A stretch of 64,000 nucleotides of DNA from Melieria omissa. Taxonomy: Eukaryota; Arthropoda; Insecta; Diptera; Ulidiidae. Below the pieces are notes generated by a model. It saw only the letters and a program-made list of their open reading frames with translations. It was not told where the DNA came from and did no database searches. Positions 55,436 to 64,000 of this stretch are shown in pieces. The stretch covers positions 28,705,123 through 28,769,122 of the forward strand of contig OZ020270.1 in NCBI GenBank assembly GCA_963971225.1, read 5' to 3'. Both the position numbers and the translations under genes were made by a program. How positions within the stretch are numbered: the stretch's first letter is position 1; the number at the start of each line of letters is the position of its first letter.

Positions 55436-57981
55436 TGCATTAATATTACATTTAAATTATTTATTTCAATATATTATAGTAACTCACATTATCAACCTCC
55501 TTTTTAATTGGTATTTTGTCAGAGACTAAAATGTTTTACGAAACTCCCTCACTTAATTACGCTTGTCAAGTACCAAACTCTTCTTTTAATCACTCATTGC
55601 ATTCGGTGTACAGACAGCATTTTGTCCCGTTAGGCATTGTCAAAGCTTCATAAGCATTGCTTGTAGTGTATTTATCAGAGAGAAAACAGTGCGTGCATTG
55701 CAGAGACAAACAACTGAGTATTGACTGCTATTGCGGTTTGCGTTTTGTTGTAATTTTCATACTGCTCTCTTACTACAGTGAATGCTGGCAAACATTGCAC
55801 ACTGCATCAAATCACAGTGTGTGTGGGGAGAAATGAATCATCCATTGCGCTCTCTAATGTGTATGCTTTCGTTTCAATACGTGCATGTGCAAATATAAAT
55901 AACCATCCAACTGCAATGTACAGCGTTCGTTCTAGGTTCATGTTCGACTTGCTATGTTGTGTCCTTCTAAGTTAGTGATTATAATTTTATTTTGCTTTTA
56001 ATTTCTTGCAATGACTGTTTCTATTTCGTAAATATTTGCTTATTGCTGCAACAGCTGGCTCGTTTATTGGTGGCTTAAATTATACAACTTAGAACTTAAT
56101 GCTTCTGCTTTGCTTGCGTTATATCAGTTCCAAATTCCTTCAAGTTTTAATGCGCAATTCCTCGCTGCAATGCAGTGCCGACCGGCTTATATTTACCGAA
56201 ACCGAAATGCTGCTCCTTAAAATTCCCGGCGTATTTTACATATTACTATCAAATAGTGGCGCACACAAGATGTCCTTTTGAGGGGTGGGCGATTTGCGTA
56301 CAACTTTTGAGACCAATACCATTCGAAACCATATTTTGTAGCAGCAATTTGGGAAGGGCAATTGGAGGTTGAACCCCCACCACACCCAATGTGCGCCACT
56401 GCCATCGAGTATAAAACAGTTCAAACTATGGTTCAAACTATGGTTTGAATAAATTAAGTCAAATATTTGATATAATATTGAGTTTAAAATAACAAAATCA
56501 AATGAATTTTTAAATAAAAATATGTTTGTTAGATTTACTTTAAACTAATTGAAAACGTAACCGTCAAACGCTTTACGTTCATTTTGCTTAGTCAGAGTTT
56601 CTGCAATCGCCACGTTGTTGTCGTGGACACCATGTTTTGGCAATTGGTTTTCACTGACTGCACAATTACAATATCAACTTTTCGGTAAACAAACAAAAAT
56701 AGGAACAAAATCAAAATATAAAAATAAGCCAATGAAAAGAAAAAATATTGGTTTTATGGCATAACGAAATTCTCTATTTTGCGCAAACTTCTATCAATGT
56801 CAAATCATTTCATTTGCAAGACGTCTCGGACGCTTGCTGCGCTGGATCACATAATTTACAAAACCCAATAACGAAGAGATGAAGACAACGTGTTGCATAA
56901 TCAACTTGCGTTTAATTTATTGCAAAATTTCAGTAGGTGTAAGATTGAATGTTAAATTATTTTGTTCATTAATTCTTAGTTTGAAACTAGGCTCAAATGA
57001 AAAACAATTCAATATGCACTCGCAATTTTCCCAATTTTAATCAAAAAATAACCAACTGAATTAGGCAAATGAGATTGTCGGTGTTTGTGTGAGTGTTTAC
57101 ATAAAATAAATACGCCTAGTTTACTGACACAACTTCGTATTTCAGCAATACATTGGCTTGAAATTGGCTGTTGAGCAATATGCAAGTTGTGTTTAGAAAT
57201 TAAGTAATCTAGTTAAATGTATTGCGTATATTGCAAATACTGTAGGAGCGGCAAAATTAGCTATTACATAGACAACTCTCACATAGACGTAGCTTTATGC
57301 GCACAAAATTAAAAGCATTTCAAGTACATCCGGCTGCCAGCCTTTTAATAACTAATAGTAACTCACTTACAAACAATATTAACGCTAAATCCGCTAAACT
57401 TGCGTTCAATCTACGCTTTTCATATAGTTTTTTGTTTTTGAGATCTTCAATAGTTATTTTAATCATTGAACGTGTATTTATTCGTATATTGTGTTGTTTT
57501 AAAATTTTTATGTTTGCTTTTTTCGTTCATGCGTGCAGCATATTCGCAATTAACAGCGCCGTTAGCCGAGCCGTGGCGCTTTGTGTGCGGACTTGGACGC
57601 ATAGTGGAGGGGTTAACTTTGACTTTATACAATGTTGGCGTTAACTAAAAATTGTCCATATTAATACAATATATATGTATAATGTGAACATAATAGGAAA
57701 TGACGCGCGGATTAAGTTGATTTGTAGGCTTAGGCTTATTTACTAGCAACATTAATGGCAGTGAGTGTATGTGTGTGTATGCACGCTTTACATAATTTCA
57801 TGTAATTGCGTTGTTACAATTATTATAGTTTGCATTATAAAGTATAGCAATTGCTGCAGTTTACTGCTGATAGGTGTATGGTGTGAGCGAAGGTGTGTGT
57901 CTGTTTGATGCGTTTACGCCATCCTATTATCAACTATCTTCCAGCATATTATTGTTACTGCTGTTACTACGGTAGTGCTAG
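55436..57981. other. Region downstream of the kinase gene, including probable 3' UTR
   Basis: No protein gene is recognised. The part next to the kinase stop (roughly 57650-57981) is a plausible 3' UTR, but no single polyadenylation signal stands out. Confidence 0.35.
56258..56402. mobile_element. Possible small hAT-like MITE (~145 bp)
   Basis: The ends read inward as TAGTGGCGCACA and CAGTGGCGCACA. No convincing 8-bp duplication is present, so this is tentative. Confidence 0.35.
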
Positions 57982-60900
57982 CTACATATTTTTGCCCACG
58001 GGCACTTTAAGATTTTTACTGTTTAATGTTGCCGACGCCTTATTCGACGCGTTGTTTGTGTCGTGTGGTAAATTTTGATTTTGCAATTGATTCGCTGCAT
58101 TGTTCGCCACATCTAAATATATGCCGCGGCTCAAGCCGTCGACGCCACCGCCACTGCTATTACTGCCATTCAGCTTATGTTGCTGCTCCGCCGTTGCAGA
58201 GCTGGCATTTTTCAGCATGTGCTTTGTACTTGCTATGAGATTTGATGTAGAGATACTGTCAATGGTGCTCTGTCGTTGCAAGGTGACATTGTTGGCAGTT
58301 GCGGCCGGCGAACTAGTCGGCGATGTGGATATTTTGGGTGGTGCTGTGATTGAGGAGGCTGAGCAATTTGAAGCGATCGAATAAAGGCCGGTCTTGGGAT
58401 GATAATTCACCGAATTGGCGTCGTTTTGAGTACTCACTGTGATAGGACAATTACCTGTCAATTAATACAGTAAAAACATTTATAAGTCATTCCAAAAAAC
58501 ATATTTCCGCTAGTATAAATTTACTTTTACAACGGCTTGCACCATTCGACATTAACAAAACGCCGTGATCTTGTAAATTAGATGCGTCTTTGGCCAATGG
58601 TTTGCTAATACTACTCTTAGTATTGCTGTTGCTGCAGCGACTTGCTCCGCAATTGCTGCTGTTGCTCAAGTGGTTGCTGGCGGTTAGCGACAGCTCCCAG
58701 ACGACATCAGTTTTGGTAATGGAAGCGGTTGCAGCGGTCGTGAAAGCCGCTGTCAAGCTCACAGTTCCCGGTGCAACCAAATAGTCGCCTACAGTACCAA
58801 CGCTGACGCCGCCACTAATGGAACCAACGTCCGTTATGGAAGAAGCTGCTGATGAAGAGGTTGCGCCGCCATTTGTGGCGCTGCCACTACCAATGCCACA
58901 GCCTATTGCATACGAAACAAAAAGAAAAGGTAATAATGAATTTTTTCAACTTTTTAGTTTGACACCCACTTACCTGTAATGGGTGATTGTTCACCGCTGA
59001 CGCCACCGCCGCCGGCACTGCCGTTTGCGCTATTCGGCGGTCTAGGCAACCGCCGACGTAGCCACGGATGTTTCAAAGCCTCAGCGGGCGTCAAACGTTT
59101 TTCCGGATCCCATTCCAAACAGCCACGTATAAAATGCAAAAACAACGGATCCTTGCAGCCATCCAACGCTTTCGATAAACTCTTAGAACAAGGCGGACCA
59201 CGGGGTTTGCCACGTCGCGACTGGCCGCCAATTAGTACGACCATGCCGTCGGGCATAGTGCGCACCGTACAGTAACGCGGATAACCTTTGGGATAGAAAA
59301 ATGCCTTGGCGCGTTTCGCATTGGCTAGTAGATTAGTGCCCGGCAAGCCGAGCACCTCAATGATGCAAGCTAACTGATCGCCTTCGTTTTCGCCTGGAAA
59401 CAGTGCATGGCCGGACAATAGCTCAGCTAAAATGCAGCCCAACGACCACATGTCAATAGCGCGTCCATATTTAGCACCCAGTATAACTTCGGGTGCGCGA
59501 TAGAAGCGCGACTGTATGTACGTATAAACGCGCTCGCTCTCATAACATGACGATCCGAAATCGATTACCTAAGGAGGGAGAAAAACAATATGATGTAATA
59601 TGATTCCTTGTTAACGACTCGCCATACACATCACTATATTAACGCACCTTGATACCCGAGCGTCCCTGCTGTTTGAGCAGCACATTTTCCGGCTTCATAT
59701 CACAATGTATAATCTCATTCTTGTACAGCGCATCGAGGCATTGCAGCAGCGAATGAGCAAACTTGCGCACCAACTGTAGACTGAAACCCTTGAAGCCGTT
59801 CTTCTTAATCAACTCGTACAGATTGATGTTAAGCAGCTCGAATGTGATGCACATGTGATTGCGAAATGTAAAGTAGTCGTACATGTGTATGATATTCATG
59901 GTGTTGTATTTGTCTTGGCGTCGCAAATGGTGCAGTATGCGTATCTCCTCCTGCGCTTGCCGATGGAAGCGCTTTTCGTTGCGCACCATTTTCAGCGCGA
60001 CATGTTCGTGAGTTTTATGATCGTAGGCCTTCACCACCTGACCGAAGCTGCCCTTGCCGATGATTTTCAGCATTTCATAGCGATAAGCGACGTGATCGTG
60101 CGGTATGTGTATGTAAGCGCCTTGCTCATTGTCGTAGTCTGAGTTGTTGGGGCCAAAAATGCCAGGTCGCTTTTTCGCATTGGCGCCAATGAAGTAGATT
60201 TGTGGATATGCCAGTATTTCAGTGCGTTCGTACGGCGTTAGTTTGTGCATATAAAGCACCATTACTTGTTGCGGCGACACGACCAACGGCTTGGGCTTTT
60301 CCTGTAGGGCGCACTTTTGCTGGCCGGACATGATGATTTGTTCGTGAAACGGATAGGTCTCTGTAGGATGCGAGAGCGGTACCAGGGCCTGAACGGCACC
60401 TTGTGACACCGATATTGAGCTAGATATGGTAGTCGATGTTGGGGTCGAAGATAATGCACAAGTTATGACACTCGCATTTTTGCGCGGTGATAGTGTGGCC
60501 GCTGTTGCAGCAGTGGTGGTGGTGGAAGTGGTGACAGTGTTGCTACTGCCAGCGCCAGCAATGCGCGTGTTCGATGTAACCGTTGTTATATGTGCATCCG
60601 TTGCAGTCACTGCAATTGTTATTGTCGATGTTGCGTTGTTGATGTTGGGCAGTGATAATGCTTAAATGAGCAAACATATGGGAGAGAGCGGGAGAGAGAA
60701 ATGCATGAAATATTGCGCGACTCTGATAAAGCCAAATTTGGTCTTACCTTGATGTGGTTTCGATGCATGACAGCCGTCGATGGACTCGCTCGATTGCTGC
60801 TTTTCCGCACCGCTGCTTCTGGTAAATTTGGTAAGCTGCTGTTCGGGCTGCTGCGGTGTTTGGTAATGTTGCAGCAACAATGTTTTTGTGCTATTTCTGC

Positions 60901-63900
60901 TGTCATTGTCAAATGATTTGTGCTGACGCGCTGACGCGCTGCTGTTATGATTGCCGCTTCTGCTAGATTGTTGATATTGGTTTTGCTGTTCATCGATGCC
61001 GTCTTTCAGTGACATAATGTGCACCAGGTCGTCAGTGAAGGTGCCGACGTCTTTTTTTGTGTGCATTCCAGCACTCACACTGGCCGCTCCTACGCTATTG
61101 TGCATGCCATTCAGCGCATCATTGATGACCGTTATAGCAGTAGTGGTGGCGGTTGTAGCCTTTGATGCTGCCTCGTTGCTGGTGAGCAACTGAGCGCGCT
61201 GCTGTATGTTGTGATAGGCGGCACTAGCGGCTGCTGAATGATGGTGGTGCGTGTTGTTGTGATGGTGTTGCGGCGGCGGTGCCAGTTGCGCCTGTGGCAG
61301 CTGCGTCTGAGTACCCACCATGCTGTTGCGGCTGCTGCTGCTATTGCCGGTATTGTTGTCGTAGCTTAGGCTGATCACCGAATTGGAGCGACTGCTTACG
61401 CGGCTGCGTGCACCACTACCACCGCTCTGACTATTATTGTTGTTGTTCAAGTTTAAAGCGCTATTAGCGCCGCTGTGCCGCTGTGCGTCCAAATGCAGTA
61501 GTAGCAAATGGTTGTTGTTGACAGGTGCAGGCGACGTGGAGAAAATGGCTACGGTTGCGATCGGCGCCGGAGCGGTTTCGGGTCCAGGAATGGAATCGGG
61601 AGCGAGCACGTAGGGTACGAGTATGGTTAGGGAGTCGGTCAGAGTTGATGTGGCGACATCAATTTGCGTATTTGAATTGGACGTAGGATGGGATTTGTGC
61701 AGCAGAGAAGATGGGGTTGTAATGCCGGCAGTAAGCACCACTGGACTGCTGGGCGAAAGGCGTGGCAATTTCGCACTGCCACAAATGCTAGTTGAGATCG
61801 ATTCGCCTCTGCCGTACACTATGCTGCCACCGCAGTAAGCTTCCGTTACTACTGCTGTTTGCTGCTGTTGCGGCTTATATTGATTTGCTGTACTGTATGA
61901 GAGGGACGTTTTTTGCGAAATGGGCATTGCTAAACTTTCATTACGATTCAGTGCGCCAGTTGTTGCACTCGCTGCGGTTTTGTACGTCGTTGTGGTGTAT
62001 TGTTCTGTCGACACACCGCACTGATTATGCTTGCATAATTCCAAGTAGAGTAGACTGCGCGATTTGGAAGACCGCTTTGTGATGCTGGTGCTCCGGCTGT
62101 CGTCCTTCTCCAGGCTGGACGTCGTATAGAATGATGGTTGAAATAGATAGGCGCCCTCTTCGCCAATGCTATCGCTGGCCGTCGTATAGCGATCGCTGTG
62201 ACCCACAGTCGGTGTAGATGCGGTGGATATAGTGGACTCGCGACTGTCAAGTTCCTGGTGGACCTCCAGACGTGCGTTAGTGTAGCGCGTTTGACGTGTC
62301 AATATGCCGCAATTTTCGGCGTTGTCGTTAGCGCACTGCTCACTCATGCAGCAGCTAGAGGCTGTTGTGTCAACATCATATTCGTGTTCATTGTCCAAAT
62401 AGAGCAGCACATCGTCAAAAGATTGCTGACGCGACAGCGACGAGAGCTTGTCGTCCACGCTATACGAGGTGGAGAAATATGTGTTGGGTGGGCAATGAAA
62501 AATGTTTTACTCCAAAAGTGTCGGAGATTTTTTTTTTACAGTTGGACTGCCGCTGTTCATAGTTTAGTAAACGTGCCGGCGCCTGATCGTATTGCTGCTA
62601 TTGAGCGGCAACAGCGGCCAAAAGTGAAGGCGCTGTGGTCAGATACAGCAAAGCGCCCGATTGCTTGCTCTGCAACTGTTCGGACGTTTGTGTTTTGGCG
62701 TATTGATAGACTGACGTTGTAGTGACAGTCGTTGGTGGCTGCTGGTGTGCGGTATTTGGATTTAACCAAAAATTATGCAGCGGGGTCAAATCACCGCACG
62801 CATCAAAGTGCCCGTCCTCAAGCGAGCGTGTGGTTAATTTTGTTGGAGAGCTTCGTCGTTGACACCCGGCGCCTTGAGACTGGTCGATACTGTTGCAATT
62901 ATACAAACTCAAACTAAACGGATTGGCTGCCGACGCCCTTATATTGATGCTGTTAGTATTGATTTCGCGGCGTAGAGTCGTTTTCAAACGACGGTCGTAC
63001 GGACCGTAGACGGACAGACGTTGCTCTTCGAGTGACTTGCGCTGAAAATTTAGCTCGTTGAAATCACGTCCAAGTAAGCTGAAACCACTCGCCGTCTGTT
63101 GCGGTGTGGCGATCCTGCTGGACACAGGGAACGCGTTACTAGCAAACGCCGGCGATTGCAGCGCAACTGTTCGCACAATTGCTGCTGCGACTGGTATTCT
63201 GGCTGTGGCTGAGTGCAATTGAACGTTTGGCTTTGAGTCCCAGAGTTGACGGTGTTATGGCTCTGCGTGCTGAAATTTGAAGAAGAGGCGAATTGGGCGA
63301 GTTGAAGGCATCGATGTTGAGATCGTATATTAAATCAATAGGCGGTGGTGTACCTGATATACGACCGTTTTTGCTCACGCGCTGCGCATGATTGTGCAAC
63401 TGCTGTTGCTGATGATAGAAATTCGCATATTGCCCGGAAGCGAAGGGCGTAGAGGTGGCGCGCTGTTGAAGCGCTTTCGAAGTCTCGAATAAAAGCAGTT
63501 GTTGCTGATGTTTTTGTGCTGCAACAGCCAAAAGCTGTGAACTGGTTGACTGCGGCGGCACCGGACAGGAGCTGCAACCGGACGCCGGCTGCTTGATCTG
63601 TCTACAAGTCGTGCCGTTAGGATCACTAACGTGATTTGAGTATGTGGCTGCGCTGAGATTGACTGTGCTATTGTCTCGCACGCCCAGGCCCAGTTCTGTG
63701 CGTGCCAACGAAAGAACTGTGGGCACGGGTATGACAAATACCGGCGACGCGACGCACTCCTTGCGCTTGGCTGCCTCTTGCTGTTTGCCTACTACAGCGC
63801 TAACGAGGTCGCTTGTTGGCGCTAATAAGGGAGTCGAGTGTTTACGAAAATCCTGGTAAGCTGAAGTGTTACCGCTGATGGCGGCTGATGATGATGACGA

Positions 63901-64000
63901 CACACTCTTTGATGCTAAAGTGGCCGCTGTGGTGTTGCTGTAGCTGCTGCTAGTTTTTACATTAGCAGGGACGGTTGTTACTGTTATACTTGGAGCGCTA
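57982..64000 (-). CDS. Dyrk2: DYRK2-type dual-specificity protein kinase (5' end beyond window)
   Basis: This is a serine/threonine kinase that autophosphorylates its activation-loop tyrosine. The 3' exons are 62459-60748, 60660-59648, 59568-58974, 58902-58525 and 58454-57982 (stop TAG); all introns are 70-85 bp with GT/AG and consistent phase. Exon 60660 carries the DH box ([21 protein letters not shown] region), glycine loop GKGSFGQVV, lysine [11 protein letters not shown] and catalytic loop [13 protein letters not shown]. Exon 59568 carries [10 protein letters not shown], the YTY loop ([12 protein letters not shown]), [12 protein letters not shown], and the end [12 protein letters not shown]. 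The long N-terminus is rich in Q, N, S, T and H, including a His-rich stretch, and the tail is also low complexity. Drosophila smi35A (Dyrk2) is the likeliest ortholog; Dyrk3 is the alternative. Confidence 0.9.
62540..64000 (-). CDS. Dyrk2: N-terminal low-complexity exons of the DYRK gene (frame uncertain)
   Basis: Two coding-like blocks lie upstream of the exon at 62459. The first, open to the right window edge, runs to about 63180 ([19 protein letters not shown] to [20 protein letters not shown]). The second, in another frame, covers about 63215-62598 ([35 protein letters not shown]) and ends in TAG at 62598-62600. The frame is then open again as [19 protein letters not shown], up to a possible donor at 62539. 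Joining the blocks needs an unseen intron or an indel near 63200, and the join to the next exon is not in phase with that donor. Composition and codon use look coding, but the model is incomplete. Confidence 0.55.

Noticed and set aside
60426..62250. Several ORFs opposite or overlapping the kinase exons
   Set aside because: They are shadows of repeat-rich coding sequence; the minus-strand splice phases are fully consistent with the kinase model.

Overview
The window is insect genomic DNA, most likely from a true fruit fly (Tephritidae) or a close relative. This is an inference from the short-intron DYRK-type kinase gene with a Q/H/N/S-rich N-terminus, the tRNA-derived SINE and the mix of BEL, Gypsy, R1-clade, mariner, hAT, Transib and TTAA elements. 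There are no bacterial operons, CRISPR arrays or intact tRNA/rRNA genes. About nine tenths of the window is transposable elements, many inserted inside one another; the only clear host gene lies at the right end. Layout: 1-14574 holds two copies (A, 1-757; B, 8604-8838 plus 14050-14574) of one dispersed repeat. Between them are a TTAA-flanked MITE, a decayed BEL element (2446-5685) and a gutted mariner (6470-8509). Copy B is split by a full-length R1-clade non-LTR retrotransposon (8839-14049) with both ORFs open and an 11-bp target duplication; copy A supplies the matching empty site. 14785-15823 is a 1-kb near-perfect inverted repeat. 16620-22190 is a mosaic of MITEs, one with an empty site visible elsewhere in the window. 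22407-28231 and 36869-42832 are two copies of one Gypsy-type LTR element, both on the minus strand, both flanked by ATAT and both inactivated by different lesions. 31923-43811 can be read as one ~2.9-kb hAT transposon blown up to 11.9 kb by a mariner, a TIR element with 7-bp target duplications, Gypsy copy 2 and a Tc1-type MITE. 45004-46791 and 47889-52844 are two different Transib (RAG1-related) transposons with 5-bp GC-rich target duplications (CGACG and CAGCG) and termini starting CACACTG and CACTATG. The larger one carries a nearly complete RAG1-like transposase. It is interrupted by a solo BEL LTR (duplication AATAC), which in turn is interrupted by a piggyBac-type element (TTAA). Removing the LTR and one AATAC copy restores the transposase frame. 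54485-55435 is a Tc1-like element. 57982-64000 (minus strand) is a DYRK2-type protein kinase gene with five clean 3' exons and a long low-complexity N-terminus running off the right edge. How the parts relate: apart from the kinase, the proteins serve only their own elements (gag/pol, transposases), and most are broken. The R1-clade element and, apart from one homopolymer shift and the LTR insertion, Transib-1 are the best preserved. The nesting gives a relative insertion order without dates. The strongest leads are the two RAG1/Transib elements and their ends, the long hairpin, the unclassified element with 7-bp duplications, and the in-frame TAG in the kinase N-terminus.
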